This document shows positions 1-13,956 of a DNA stretch of 64,000 nucleotides, piece after piece. Both the position numbers and the translations under genes were made by a program. The stretch is from Apostichopus japonicus (lineage: Eukaryota > Echinodermata > Holothuroidea > Aspidochirotida > Stichopodidae): assembly GCF_037975245.1 (NCBI RefSeq), contig NC_092567.1, positions 16,423,876 to 16,487,875 of the forward strand, in the 5' to 3' direction. Numbering within the stretch: position 1 is the first letter of the stretch; each line of letters starts with the position of its first letter. The notes below the pieces were generated by a model. It was not told the origin of the DNA and made no database searches. It saw nothing but the letters and a program-made list of their open reading frames with translations.

Positions 1-785
1 GTAATATTGTGATATATTTATACATCTGTCTGACACAAAAGTTCTAAGTATTGGCATCCTCAGCATTAACTATCATTTACGATTAATTATCTAAGTACAG
101 CATGATATTGTGAACTAACAAATTGTAGAACGACGGCCCTTCCATGAGGTAACTGTAATCTAAAGATTTTACAGTTTCCTAACTTAGATTGGATGCCAAC
201 ATCCAAAGCCAAGTTCTGTGTTTGAAGTTTTGAGAAGGTACTCATCTAGCCACATATTTTCTTTGCCAATGACATGAACACATCCGATTTGTAGGTAGCG
301 ATGCTATGTTCGCTATAACCAATACAGGAAGTCAATCATTCAACAGCATCAATAGTCCCAAAACTGTTACAAAATATCTATGAACAAGAATAGTACACGT
401 TACATCATGCACCCGGCACTTTAGCATTCTTTTAATATCACACACTTGACAACCATTAACATGTATTATGGTAATTTCAATTGATCGTTGCAATTCTGCA
501 CCTTATTATCCTGTCATTGAAATTGCATATCGTGGCCATGACGGCACTCTCCTGAACGTTTTGCATTGTCAACGATAACAATGATCTGCATTTCACTTTC
601 ATTTCACAAAACTTTAGGTTAAATGATGATGATTATGAAGACATTTCATAATACTTTGTTTGTTAATGTCACGAAAGACACAATACCTAGCGTAATATTT
701 ATACACATACCATAGTCATCGATGGAAAGGCTCCTCTTGGGTCTGGGTCTGCAATCTTAAACAAATATAAAGGAAGACGCCAACA

Positions 786-809
786 AAGAGAGAGAGAGAG
801 AGAGAGAGT
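786..809. repeat. (GA)n microsatellite
   Basis: About twelve uninterrupted AG dinucleotides. Confidence 0.9.
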
Positions 810-2310
810 GGAATGTTAAAATTATTCATTTTTTAGGCATCAAGTAACCTTCTTTTCAAGTTCAGACTACTTCACAATGTAACATTCGTAATGGATTACG
901 TCCGAGATCATAGCTTAACCTATAGTATTTTCAAGAGATGTGAATAAAGAATTGATTTCCTTTATATGGGTCTTTTATGGTTCTTTCAGCTATAACACCT
1001 GTTTTCAATAGGGTTATAACAACCAAAGTTTTGAACTTCATTCCACTTCAAACTGGTTTCATTGAATTTCTAGGCCATTTTAATAAGGCACAGACTTATC
1101 TCAGTCTCTCTTTTTCTTTCTGGTTTTCTTAATACGTACTGTCTAAACAAACAGGAGCCGTGTTTTAGTATCTTGGTCTCCTATCCACACAGTTATGTAC
1201 CGAGGGAATTATACATAAACTTAACAAAGTAAACTTACCATCACCGCCTTCTATACTGTGTCCTGCAATAAAGAAACCGAAACCATATCCATTTATTTGA
1301 GGATAGTTCTTACCCGGAAATTGTTCGTTTTGAGGTGCTTTCCAGCTAGGCTATTTTAAGCTTCAACTCATTTGCTAGTAATGTACGCGTCCACAAACAC
1401 AGTTTCAAAAGTACAACGAAAGTCGAAAGACAAAGAGTGTTAGTTATTAAATGTATATTAAGTTTCATGCTGATTCTAAGGATGCTTGGCATATGTTCCT
1501 CTTTCATCTGTGTAAATGAAAAGTACTTGACATTACTCTTTTAATTTAAGTTGAATTACTCCTGCCTACGCTCTATCAGTCACTGAAGTAATAAAGTGTA
1601 TGATGTTAAAGGGATGAACTTGCTTTGGAACATTGTAAAGCGGCGTTACTACCAGCCATTAATGTATACTTTGCCCAAAATGATTGCATTATATGTAACT
1701 TTAAAATGACAGTAAACACAACCGCGTAACGGTGGCATTGGTAGCACCAGGGGAAAAGGAGTATAGTTAGCCCCTGACTAGCGAGCGAAGCGACGAGTTG
1801 CAACCATTTCGAAGTGACCTGTTTATGCCCTAGCATCTGCAGTCATAATCTTATTGTTACAACCTCCCGAAAAGGTCAACTCACGTTGGAAAACATCAAA
1901 GATAATATGCAACGCTTAAGCAGAAAGTATTTTCTTTTCTTTGGATCAGGGCCGAAAGATTTCGAAGCCCGGGACCACGAAATTCCCCACCTCGTGGTGT
2001 TTCTCACCGCTGAGTGACCACAGAAAAGAGTATGTATTTAATTTGCAGAGTAGTAGACATGTAAAGTATGCACTCATATCTGGTGATGTTACAAAGTGTT
2101 GCTTCAGAAAGGGTTTCGGATAAAGGTACGTTAACCTTTGCAAGAATGAAATGGCTAAGAGCGTGAGGCAGCCTGTAAGTAATCAAATCATTACATTTAA
2201 ATTGACACATAATGATGATAATACTAGCTCCCTGGTGCTAGCAACAATATGTTGGTATCGGTGTATAATATTTGTTATCAAAGTTGCATAAAATAAAAGA
2301 AGTCAAACAA

Positions 2311-2440
2311 GTGCTTTTTTACGTGATCCGCACATCGGAATCCAAAATGTCAAGGCCTCAAAGGCACTAACAACCAAACCCTGCCAGCGCAGTAACTAAA
2401 CTAAAGTATCAAACGGTCGGCCCGCCCGCAAGCCCACGCA
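2311..2440 (-). mobile_element. diverged 3'-end fragment of a Tx1-like LINE
   Basis: The left edge reads GCTTTTTTACGTGATCCGC and is followed by a version of the CCAAAACGTCA block seen at the 3' ends of the other Tx1-type copies in this window, in the same minus orientation. No coding sequence remains, no target-site duplication is evident, and the right boundary is approximate. Confidence 0.45.
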
Positions 2441-4748
2441 GGTAATCGTAATTAAATTAGCTTTAGCTTGCAATTTAAACATTTCAGCACTAAAAATATG
2501 GAAACCTTTTTCAAGGCAAATGTGGGATATAATTTGTGACTACATATATCGGGGAGTACCCATTTAGGTGCCGAGAGCTTCGTCAGAATGAAGTCATGCG
2601 ACACAACCTAAACTACAACTTCAAGTGTGACTACAACGTAACTGTGAGTGAAAACCATAATTTGTGAAACAATTACTGAATATTGAAGGGACCAATAGCA
2701 CACGAACTGTTTTATAGGAATTATTTACTGTTTACTCACCTATTCTACATAAAGTAAGCAGCCCCCAAAAAAGGGAAGAGAACGCGAAAAGACGATTCAT
2801 CCTGACAGGCACAATCTACTATGCTAGCTTTTCCTGTTAAACCGAACATGCAATATACATTTTGGTTATCATCGTGACCCGTGTATAAATAGGCCTATGT
2901 AACACAAGCCAACACTTCCTTCAGTTTAAGGTCAGGTAAAGCATCAAAGCTACAAGATGAGTTCTAGGGAGATACGACGAGTTGTCCAAGAGACAGATGA
3001 ACAAGAAGCGAAATCATAGCAAGTGGACGGTTGAAGTTACAAGGTAGGCTAACCTTTTCTTTAATTCGTGGGGATCAACCAGAAAGTTGATTTATAAGTC
3101 AGTACACCACTGCTTTCGCAAAATGTCATGTTTTCTTTTTTGCGTTCGTGTTGGCAGTTTTACGTTCAATCGGATTCAATTATTTGGAGTACATTGTTCG
3201 TTTTTAGAACTGAGACTGATGAAATCCTGAAGAAGCTTTGATATCTACCCCCTGATCTCTATATGGACATACCTGGGAGTTGAAATCTAAAACCAGTGAG
3301 ATAAAATTAATGGACTGGAGTTTGTGTGTTTACTCTGCATTTCCACATGACACAAACTACATACGGTAGGATGAAGTTCTATATAGACTAGGTAGAGCAT
3401 AATATAGAATCATAGGCCTTTATTACTGAATAGTGACAAACCATCATTAAAAAAAGCTAGTACAAATTAATTTCAAACGCAAAGTGTGTCACTTAAAATT
3501 AGTCACAGACATTCAGACAGGTTCTCAAAAAACATTAACATTAACATTTTTCTTACTGAAATGGTGCTTCTTACGTGATTCGGCCAAACAAGAACATCAG
3601 GTCACGGATAGAGCATCACATATAGAATATGTGTAGGCTTCTCTAAATTTTGAAATGACAGCAGATTTCACTAAGCCTTGTTCAAAATAACAAAAATTAT
3701 GGATGTGATATTCCTTGGACGCCTGTCAACCGTTATTATTATTAGTTTTCGGCAGGTAGATTTCTAGTGACCATAAGTTAAGATTGCAGTAGAGAGGGAC
3801 TTCGTGGCCAAACCAACAGATACCTATTGAATCCCACATGGTATGTGCAAGTTACCCCGAAAAAGGTCCAATTACAAGATTCTGTCATCGAGCAGCATCG
3901 AAAGCTTTACAGAAATGGAAACTTATCCGACATAGCTGTTTAAATCGTTAATTTCTTAGTACAAACGGCTAAAATGCCTTTCTGACCCAAACCATTTCCC
4001 CAGTCCAAATGCCAGTTTAAATTCCATTTCTCTCCAATGTTTCGCCCTGGCTTTCCAATTACAAGTAATAGAAGCTTACCTGCTTATTCGCGTACCTTGC
4101 ATACAACGTTCAAACATCCAGCAAATAAGACATATACATGACACAGTTATCTGTTGTAGGCTAATATTTATAACTCAGCCAGATCTGTTGCCGCAGCTCG
4201 TACTGCACTTGTAACAAATGTAACCTTGTATGAAACTAAACATTATCGCCGTCTGACGGCATTTGATTGGTTGAAGTGTCAGTGTGGTTGCCAGTCGAGC
4301 ATTGTACAAAATGTGCAGGATAATGCTCTTGTGAGCAGCATGCATTGTGCATTGAAGCACATCCTCATTTTCACCATACTGGACTGTACGTTAGCTTGAA
4401 GTAGTAGTACTAGCATGGTAAGTTGTATTGTATTTTTACCAATGCGTTTTCGTATCGGTTCATTTTGAGAAGAATAAGACGCTAAAAGTTTGTGATGAAG
4501 TCTATCACGACATGCAATTTTGTAGATTGTTAATTATTGATAGTTGTATGCCAATTTGAAATGTAACCTCAACGGAAGGGTCTGGGCCAGAAATTCATTG
4601 CTTCACGTTATTCTGTATTAACTATGTTACCTACTACATGTAAGTTTTTGGTATCTTGACCGATGTCAACAGCTTTCTTTCTTGGTATATTTGTTTGTTC
4701 CAGAACAACTGGTTTGAATCACTTCTCAGTCGGTAACAACATATCGTA

Positions 4749-6544
4749 ATGGCTGCTAGTGTTTCCGATGGTAAGCGCCATAGCCTATGCCTACATACTT
4801 GTGTAATTTGTTTTTGTTATATACTTGATGTGAAAAAAAAACGTTGGAATTTGGGCGTAAAACGAACAAGAAACCCGGTCCGTCCCATAGGACATCAAAA
4901 TGGTTGACACACCCACCTGCAATCTCCACAAAACTGAAAAAGAAAGTCAAGGACATCTTTAACTTGGTAAGACCTTACAACATCACGAAACCTGACAGAA
5001 AGACCCCATCAGGTCCATAAAAGTTCCACTTGACTGAAAATCCAATTTTTAATAACATGCCTTAGGCAGGCGGCAAGTAAACTCTGCAGTCAAGTTGGGT
5101 GCGCGCGTGTGTGTTTATGTGACGCCCTAGCTTGTAAACACGACATCTCAAGATTGGTAGTCAATTATTAATAATTATTAATAACTAGTACAAGAACCCA
5201 ATTGGTTTGGGTGGGGGTCAAATGTCATTTGGGGTCAGCAGAAGGCAAAATGTGAAAAGGTCAAACACGCTGTATCTCCAGAACTTGAACAGCACTGCAG
5301 CCCATGTATGTATGGTAGAAGAGCCTAATGTAGAGTGAAGTCTTACACAATTTGATTTAGGTTAGAGTTCATTTAAGGTCATCAAACTTGATATCCATTT
5401 AAAAACGATATCTCCAAATAGGAATTTTTGTTTGGCTCTCATGTGGCATGTGTCTTTCTTATAACGAGTACAAGAACCTTATTGTTTTAAGTGGAGGCCA
5501 ATGGTCACTTGGGGTCACCAAATATCAAATATTAAAAGTGCAAATTAGCTCATCGTTCTTAGAATGAGCATGCAAAATAAATTACCAACAACAAATAATG
5601 TCCCTCTGTCTTTCATCGTTGTAGTATAATGTCACAAGATTCCCAATCATGAAACCACATAAGCACTGACTCTGGTTAGATTTATACTGCTCTCCATCTG
5701 TAGTATAAACTTCAGCCATGGATAGCCTGCAAACTACTCTTGTGCTACGCTTGTTATGTATTTATAGGCAAGTAGCTGCTGGGAGGGTTTCCCTCTGGTT
5801 AGTATTTATTTGTAAAAGGAAAGCTTTTGATAGTGGTTGGGTAAAAGTTGTGGGTGTTTTTCTAATGACATGAATGAAACCATGAAATTGTTAAGTGAAC
5901 AATTAATACTGGCAATTATAGGCTGTGTGCTTGGATGAGTTTCTCCACCGAAGGTTTGAATGTAACTTATATAATCCGGGTCTGAACTTCACAGTTTCAT
6001 TGGTGATATCCGGTATACGTTACGGGGCTACATTACTTTAACTCTTAGTCGTTAAATTGAGAAGAAACAAAATACACACAAAAGGACCGAACGGCCCCAT
6101 CTTATGAATGCTCGTACCAAAGTGTTTATATTAAACGGATGGTTTTGTTTTTCCAGGAAGTATTGAACTAAGGAAATTTGGATAGGTGACTGTATTAAAA
6201 AAGGGGTGGGTACTTAAAATTATTCGTGCATTGTATTCCCTCACATCACATCCGGCATTCACTCGTTTTAGTATACTAACGAAATGTAATCGTACTCCTT
6301 ACGTGAAACGTGAGTCTGTACATTATAAATGTCATCCCCTTACTATTATAAATCATTCAACGTTTCATTCTCATTTCATTAATTGTTTGTGTTTCCGCTT
6401 TATTTTTCAGAACGTATTCCAACATCACATATACCGTTATTCCTACTCGATTCCTGTTCAATAGACGAACGTCTCATCACCGATGAGGCTAAACGAACAA
6501 TGGTGAAATTATCTCCACTGATATCAGTTGTTGCAGAACTGTAA
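4749..6544 (+). CDS. small spliced reading frame, unknown product (51 aa)
   Basis: The two coding exons are 4749-4770 and 6411-6544. An upstream non-coding exon would end at 4417, where the donor reads ATG|GTAAGT. The next exon opens at 4704 after a pyrimidine-rich tract ending TTGTTCCAG. ATG at 4749 gives MAASVSD and a donor G|GTAAGC in phase 1. The next acceptor (TTTATTTTTCAG, exon from 6411) restores the frame and runs 43 codons to TAA at 6542-6544, ending LISVVAEL. Joining the first two exons also creates an 11-codon upstream ORF starting at 4415. All four splice sites match consensus well and the phases agree, which is the main support. I recognise no family. It could be the start of a longer gene, a small protein or a chance assembly of signals. 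Confidence 0.33.
5097..5560. repeat. dispersed GGTCA-rich repeat, copy 1
   Basis: It starts in a GTGTGTGTTTATGTGACGC-type block followed by CTTGTAAACACGA, then repeats phrases such as GGTCAAATGTCATTTGGGGTCA and 'tagtacaagaaccc-attg' at intervals of roughly 100-250 bp. The same phrases recur at 9.65-10.14 kb and 12.4-12.7 kb. It has no coding potential and its class is unknown. Confidence 0.6.
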
Positions 6545-6599
6545 ACGTAATGTACTTTTACTACATATGAATGAAAATGAATGGTTCTAAACTTAACAA

Positions 6600-9222
6600 G
6601 TAACCAGTAGTTACTACGATGAGGTTACGACAGACGGCACACACAACTGTAACTTTACAGTGAGAACATGTAAAACCCCTCTATCCACTACTCCTCTTCA
6701 CTCCTTTTCCGTTCTCCTTATTCGTTCTCATCTGTTCACTATAGTTATGTCCCCATAGTTTAAGGACTTTGTGCCATTTTAGCCGCATGGTCTGTTCTCA
6801 GGTGATCATTTTGGGTTTGATTCTGTTGCAGAGGACTGCACTATGAATCCTTTTGTGGTCTCTGGCAGGCTTTACCACAAGCCCATGTTAGGCCTTTTTT
6901 GGTGATCATCGCAGTTTTCTTCTAAATTATTTTTCCGTATTCTGTGAGAGACAGGTGTTAGTTCACCACGTCTCATCTTTCGTTTCCATTACAAGGGATC
7001 CCATGTCAATAGGCAAAACGTTGCTTTATTCTCCCATTATTTGTTTACTTTAATCTAGGGTAGGGCATGTTCTTTCTTATGTCTGGTGGAATAAATTTAA
7101 GAGTGGGAAGACATTTTATACTTCCTAGAGAACGTATGGTTTCGATGTAAATGAATGTCTTGTCTTGTATGGCGGGGTGATTAAATTCTCTCAATGATTC
7201 TTTTTGTTCATAATATGTTTATTATCCTTAAGTTTGTAAGTGAGACCCCCCCGTCCGATATTTGTAAAGCCTTGGTCGTTTTGTTGGTTTTTATTATCAT
7301 ATCAGCTATTATTATAACTATTTAGCTTAGTATTTAGCATGTATTCAACCCAAGCAGTCAACCAGTAAGTACACCTTCATTCTGACAAGGTAGAACAGAT
7401 ACTCCAGCCGATCTCTAACAGACTAACTGTAAGACCCACGAGAATGTTTATTGGCATCTTTAAATTGGTACTGCCATCCCGAGTAGGTTCGTACAGTCCA
7501 CTTGTTATTGGTATACTGCGAACCATTGAGGGTTATGGTACAACTGTATGGGCAACATATAGGCAGGTTAGTGCTATGTCGTCATTTACCTGTGATATGT
7601 TTATTGACCAGTTGCATATAATTGGACATATCTTCAATGATTCATGATATTATGAAACCTTTGGATGGCTATATGTCTTGCTATGCCAGCAGGTCATGTA
7701 CTTTGACATGCGTTATATAAGAAGGTCTATCCATGTCATGTTGGACTCTTAAATATATATTATTTCAATTCTTCTACTTTTCTTATTTTTTTTGGTTCAG
7801 TAGTTTACTTATTGCTGAAAAATCGTAACCCTTTGTACCTTGGTGTATGAGGGTTGATTATATTAGTAATGCATCGTGGCCATTCACCAAGGCACTCTAC
7901 GATTCCATACAGTTGCAGTACAGACAAGTTAGAAGATGATACAAATTGATTACATTAATTTCTAAACAGATAGTAGATAAAATCGAAGCATATACATCAC
8001 TTTTTGGTTGACTTCACCAGTGGTTGTGTTACTATGTTGTCGACAGTGACAGCGTTGTTTTCAACGATAGAATGAGGTAATAACACTTGCATCATATATA
8101 CTATAACCGTTACGTCTACTTCAGATAGTGCTTTTTCCATCATATTACAGCAACTGAACTTAATAAGTTACAGAAGGACTGGCACACGGACTTTCAAAGA
8201 GCCTTGATTGCGACAAGCAATGACAATCATAAGAATTACTGTCATAATTATATATTAAGATAATATGATAAGAATAATAAGAACATGTAAGAGTCAAACA
8301 GAAAATGCGCTTTCTGCTGGAGCGTTTCTCATCTCTCTTCAGTTCAGAGCTTTTAGTTGAGTTCGGGTGTAAGATTTCCGATCAAACAGTAGTCCTGTTG
8401 AGACCCTAGTATAAACAGCCTAGTGTACCTTTCTTTTTCACAAAGATATTTCCCCGTATCTGTTTGCTGTACTGCCCAGGGAATGCCCGCGGCAACGCTT
8501 TTGATAAATGCTAGGGTCTTGCACACTTCTCCCAACCTATCTTATGTTTTCATTTTATTTTGGAAGATTTGCTTTGGAAAAGCGAAGAAGCCATCAGGTT
8601 TGCCAATTGGGCCCACTACCCCCAAAATGTTTATTCCAGCCCTGCCTCCAGTAGTGAACATCAGTTGGCCATAGACTGATTTGTACACTGAGAGACAGTC
8701 ATTGACTGCTCTGGAAGAAACATGATCTCACATGACAAGCAATTTCGTAATAGTAATATAAATAAAGATTTTGTGGTTTTGAATAACATCCTCGGGCATG
8801 TAAAATACAGTGGGCAAGCACTTTCGTGGTAGGCAGAGGACTCTGAGGTATGTACAGTTGCACGCGAGACAGTATTAAAAACGACTTAGCCAAGACTAAT
8901 CAAAGAGGGGCAGACCTATCAGGTTCCTCGGGCAATAGCGGACATTGCCATTCTCAGTTGCGGCATAGGACATCCCCCCCGCCCCTTCCCATGGTACCCC
9001 CGAAAACCAGACGGTCAGTCCGCGCTTGGGCATCAATTGGTCATAATAGAAAAATGTTTTATAAGGACGGTTTAGTTTCCATTTGAAACCATTGAAGGTT
9101 ATGCCTCACCTCATCGCTCCTGATGTAACCAATATACCTCAGTTTGTGATAAATTGAAATAAGTGTATGTTTTACAGACAAACTACCTAAATAAAAAGTA
9201 TTACTTATGCACTACTAATTTT
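6600..9222. other. no supported gene
   Basis: AT-rich sequence with only short, unconvincing open frames. No family motif, RNA gene or splice-supported exon was recognised. Confidence 0.5.
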
Positions 9223-9236
9223 ACATTATTAGTAGT

Positions 9237-9401
9237 ACTTTTTACGTCACACGCCCCGCGGAAACCAAAACGTCACGGTCAAACGGCACAGAATAAAACC
9301 ACCCCCCTCCTCTCAAAAACAAACCTCACAACTCAAGCAAGCCAAACAAAAAATAGGCCTACCGACCGGCGAAGTCAAACAATGCCCCACCATCCACCAG
9401 A
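9237..9401 (-). mobile_element. 5'-truncated Tx1-like LINE 3' end with target-site duplication
   Basis: The insert begins ACTTTTTACGTCACACGCC and contains CCAAAACGTCACGG, the 3'-terminal hallmark shared with the full-length LINE at 40327. It is flanked by perfect 14-bp direct repeats ACATTATTAGTAGT at 9223-9236 and 9402-9415, so both edges are precise. Only 165 bp of 3' UTR-like sequence was copied. The sequence differs from the intact element, suggesting a sister subfamily. Confidence 0.85.
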
Positions 9402-9644
9402 ACATTATTAGTAGTTATATTGATTTGTGTTCCTTTTGAAAATCATCGATGAACTGAAGGGAACTGTATGAGTTTACGCCATCTCTCTATATCTACTTCG
9501 CCTTACTTCAAGATATTTAACTTTGAAGTCTGCATGTTTAGAACTAATATCATAATGACGTCGATTCGTCGGGCCTTGTCTTTCTGTTATAGACGTGTCA
9601 GTAGTTTTTTTATTCCTTGGCAGGAGGAAGCTATGCAATGGTGA

Positions 9645-10140
9645 TGGCATGTTTGTGTAATTATATTTCTGTGTGCATGTGACACTTGCTTGTAAACACC
9701 GTAACTCAAAAAGTTCATGATGAATTAACTTCATAAGTGGTATGTGTCTCCGTCTTAGTACAAGAATTCTATGTTTTTATGTAAAGTTCAATGGTCAGTG
9801 GGCCAACAGAGGGCAAACGTCTTCAACACGCTAACTCAAAACTTGCATCTTCTTTGAACTTCATACTTGGTATGCACATCTAGCGTGGTGTGTAGAACCC
9901 TTTTAAAATTGATGGAGGTTAAGGTCATTTGCGTACAAAAATAAGTCTGTAAAACATTGTATACATGAGAGCTCGAGAAGTACATATTTGTGGAACTTCG
10001 TATGTAGAACCAACTTAGCTAGTGCAACATCCCTGTCGAGATCGGTCGAGGTCAAAGGTCACACGAGGTCATCATGTGTGAAAGAATGTTATCCTTGTAA
10101 ACATGTTAACTAAAAGAAGAAGCTACATTGAATATGTGAG
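9645..10140. repeat. dispersed GGTCA-rich repeat, copy 2
   Basis: It has the same architecture as the copy at 5.1 kb: a CTTGTAAACAC phrase, a 'tagtacaagaa' phrase, then GAGGTCAAAGGTCACACGAGG-type half-sites. It has diverged and shows no clear terminal repeats. Confidence 0.55.
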
Positions 10141-10189
10141 GTCAAACATAGTATGATTTTCTTTTGGTGAACATAGATTGGTCATTTTC

Positions 10190-10965
10190 AGTTCAGCTAT
10201 AGTGAACGGGCCCAATATAGCCTAGATTTCAAGTGATCTGCACATATACATATAGTCATCCAATAGTCTTCTTTTCGGTCTCCCAGAAGGAACTCAGTAG
10301 GCTTTAGCACATCCAGAATATTGCGACAAGGGTCAACACTTTGAGCAAGAAACGCGACCACATCTCCCCTGTTATGTTCAAGTGACACTGGCTGCCAATT
10401 CGCGAGAGATATGTGTATAAGCTTCTTGTTACAACATTCAAAGCCCTGAACGGTCAGGCACCCACGTACATCTCTGAACTCATGTTATATTATCAACCTA
10501 GTCGAACTCTACGATCTTCATCTATACAACTCATACAAGAAACTCCTGGCAAAACGGTATCATACGGTTGAAGCTTCGCATTGCCTGCGCCAAAACTGTG
10601 GAATTCCCTTCCTCTCCATCTCAGAACCCTACAATGTACATCTCTGTTCAATACTTGTCTCAAGAAGCATCTTTCTAAAGCTGTTTTTAACTTGTCATCA
10701 AATTTGTTTTTGTGATTTAGACTATTCATCGCAGTGTACATATCATTGGTGGTTGTTTTAAGTTAACTTTCCTTCATCTGGCTACATTGATTTTACATGT
10801 AATTTTAAGGTTAACTTTTCATTGTATTTACATGTGTAATTTTAACCATTTGTGTACTTTTTGTTAAGATTTAGTCTATATTTGTAAAACGCATTGATGC
10901 CGGTGCTTATCGCGATATATAAGTGTTTGGTATTATTTTTATTATATTATTATTATCCAGGAAAT
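10190..10965 (+). mobile_element. 3' end of a CR1/L2-type LINE (RT C-terminus and tail)
   Basis: Reading the plus strand with a few frame breaks recovers the stereotyped RT C-terminus of this group. It includes HITPVLK-like text followed by HWLPIRERYVYKLL, FKALNGQAPTYISEL, PSRTLRSSS and KLWNSLPLHLRTLQ. The tail (about 10860-10960) carries GTAAAACGCATTGATGC...GATATATAAGTGTTTGG and then ATT repeats, a 3' end common to CR1/L2-like elements of marine invertebrates. It is 5'-truncated with in-frame stops and therefore dead. Confidence 0.75.
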
Positions 10966-11359
10966 GAATCTGCTTCAAAAAGTTGCTGCTTTAAACACAC
11001 TCACGTTGCCCGTATCACTTTTCACACTGCGAGCTTCATCGGTCAGCAGGTTACCTCAGATGGTCTCAAAATTTGCCTAATTCTTTGTGATTTATAGTGT
11101 AGATGACTTTGGCAATAATTTATGTAATTCACATTCGGTAATAGCAATTATTGAAGGGGTGGTTGGGGGTTGGTGGCAGAGCTAATTTGCTAGCTCAAAT
11201 TCTGATTCTTTTTCTCACTTCATCCTTCGACAAATTTAACTCACTTGCTCTACATAAGTCAGATATATGTCAAATGTTGGGCAAACTATGTGTCAAGGAA
11301 TCAAAAAGCCAACTCACTTTATAGCTTGATTCCTTTCCAGAGGCTACAGGAATCCATGT

Positions 11360-12036
<677 letters not shown>

Positions 12037-12149
12037 TCAGTTAAAGCGCAACTTACAATAAAGTCTCGCCGCGTTGATAACTTAGCCTTGGTCATTGGTA
12101 CCTTGTCACACCTACACACTAAAGTGTGCGCAATTCAATCGATCTCTCC

Positions 12150-12400
12150 TGGGGCAACACAGGGCACCACAACCACGTGTCCCCCGGAGGACATCCCATA
12201 GGGTGCAGCCACAGGGTGCATCCGACGCACGCAACTACATTTATAAGTTACCTCTCAAGACCCCATTTATACACCTGGGTGAAGAGAAGCAATTGAGATA
12301 AAGTGCCTTGCCCAAGGAAACAACGCAATGATCTGGCCAGGGCTCAAACCTGTAATCCTTAGATCACCAGTCCACTGCTTTAACCACTTGACCACAATGA
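12150..12400 (-). mobile_element. tRNA-derived SINE
   Basis: On the minus strand the head reads TGGTCAAGTGGTTAAAGCAG (box A-like) and then GGTTTGAGCCC (box B-like). It is followed by a conserved body with CCTTGGGCAAGGCACTTTA and CACCCAGGTGTATAAATGGG. This architecture is typical of tRNA-headed SINEs in marine invertebrates. Exact ends are uncertain. Confidence 0.7.
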
Positions 12401-12690
12401 CGTGTGTGTATGTGTGACGCAGTGGCTTGTAAATACGATAACTAAGAAGTATGATAAGTGAGCATTATATTTGGTATGTGGGTGCACCATATAGAGTAGA
12501 AGAACCGTATTGTTTAATGCTGTTCAAATGTCAAGAAAGGTCAAAATCTGAAAACAGTTGTAAACACGAGAACTCAAAAATATTGAAATTGGTGAACTTG
12601 TTTTCTGTGAAGGTCAAATGTCATTTGAGGTCAACAGAGGACAAAGTCTTAAAAACCTTCTAAACTCTCACCCTTTGAATGTTCAAGTGA
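12399..12690. repeat. dispersed GGTCA-rich repeat, copy 3
   Basis: It contains GTGTGTGTATGTGTGACGC, GGCTTGTAAATACGATAACT, AGAAGAACCGTATTG and GGTCAAATGTCATTTGAGG followed by TCAACAGAGGACAAA, colinear with the copies at 5.1 and 9.7 kb. It abuts the SINE on its left. Confidence 0.6.
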
Positions 12691-12983
12691 TATGAAACTC
12701 TTTTCTGACGTTCAGATATTTGAATATAGTGTACATATTATATATATCCCTAAATGTCTGTTATCAAACACCTGGTTGAAATAATGATTTTAATATATTA
12801 TAAATAAATTTGAAATTTAGTAACTTTTCATCCTTTGATGGAAACTAAAAATCATGATTAAAATGGTGTTGACGCTATATATTCATTGATTTACAACACA
12901 GGACGATAGAATGTTTGCCAGACATCATAGGCGTACGAGGCGGGGGGGCAGAGGGGGCAGACTGCCCCCCCAAATTTCCAGAG

Positions 12984-13114
12984 GACAAGAAATTCGGGCA
13001 AAAGTCCTGAAAAATTCGGGCAGCCTAAGAGGAGAAAAAAAAATATATATATATATATTTTTTTTTTTTTTAGGCTGCCCGAATTTTTCAGGACTTTTGC
13101 CCGAATTTCTTGTC
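12984..13114. repeat. perfect 44-bp-arm palindrome around an A/T loop
   Basis: The left arm 12984-13027 and right arm 13071-13114 are exact reverse complements (ends GACAAGAAATTCGGGC and GCCCGAATTTCTTGTC). They are separated by a 43-bp loop of A-run, (AT)n and T-run, and near-matching extends a few bases further on both sides. The sequence would form a very stable hairpin in RNA or a cruciform in DNA. Confidence 0.9.
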
Positions 13115-13309
13115 ATCTGGAATATAAATATGCAGTAGCTTGCCCGAATCTTTTTCAAATTTTTGCCCGACAATTCCATGATTTTCTTTATTCAGCATCA
13201 TTATGCCCGAATATATCCGTGTAACACCACCGTAAGCGCAGTTCATCTGGGCTACCACGCTTTTTGCAAGATCAATTTTTTTTCTAACTAGTCAATTGTT
13301 TACCTGGAC

Positions 13310-13956
13310 CAAGGGCGGCGGAACCGGGGGGGCACAGGGGCACGTGCCCCCCCACTTTTCCTCAGGTTAAAAATGTGCCTTTTTTCTATATAAAAATTGA
13401 GGTGCCTCAAGTTAGCAAGAGGCCAGGGAACCATAATGAACACTCGGGAAGGGCCGTTTCCGGCCATCTGAGGGGTTTGTAAAACCAAAAATTTTTATAG
13501 TACGCTCCGCGCTAACCGATGGTGGCGCTCCGCTCAAATAGTCGTGCATACGACTTTGCAAATCCTGGCCAAGCCCGTGACTTTTAATGAATTTCTGTGG
13601 GTCAAACTTAAAACTATTTCGAATGGAAAATTTGTTAAGATATTAACAAGAAAAAAACCAGTCTAATTCGGAAGATTCCTATACATTAGCAACTAGCATG
13701 ATTTCACCTCATTTTGTCTCAAGAGAAAACTTGTTCCTTGTTTCCCAATTTGCGTATTGGATATTGCAGTGCTAGTATGCATATTTTCCTTTAGGGGGGG
13801 GGGGCGTTGATGGAGTGATGTGTATACACAAATAAGATAATACAATAAGAGTTATAAAGGGTACTAAATATAGGGCTGCATCAGTCCAATCGAATTTCTG
13901 CAAAGTGCCCTTAGATGTAGGTGCCCCCCAGATTAAAAGTGCTTCCGCCGCCCTTG
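13310..13956. mobile_element. inner nested element with CAAGGGCGGCGGAA termini
   Basis: The left terminus CAAGGGCGGCGGAA (from 13310) matches the inverted right terminus TTCCGCCGCCCTTG (to 13956). Flanking 8-bp direct repeats ACCTGGAC and ACCTGGAT differ at the last base. Interior text around 13500-13545 (CCGATGGTGGCGCTCCGCT) recurs in the outer element at about 14420-14445, so the two belong to related families. No coding capacity remains. Confidence 0.65.

Larger units (their letters stand above)
1..4300. other. intergenic or intronic DNA with no supported gene
   Basis: AT-rich sequence with only short open frames lacking codon structure or recognisable motifs. It contains a GA dinucleotide run at about 786-808 and a short LINE 3'-end fragment near 2311. 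I see no RNA gene or exon with convincing borders. Confidence 0.6.
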
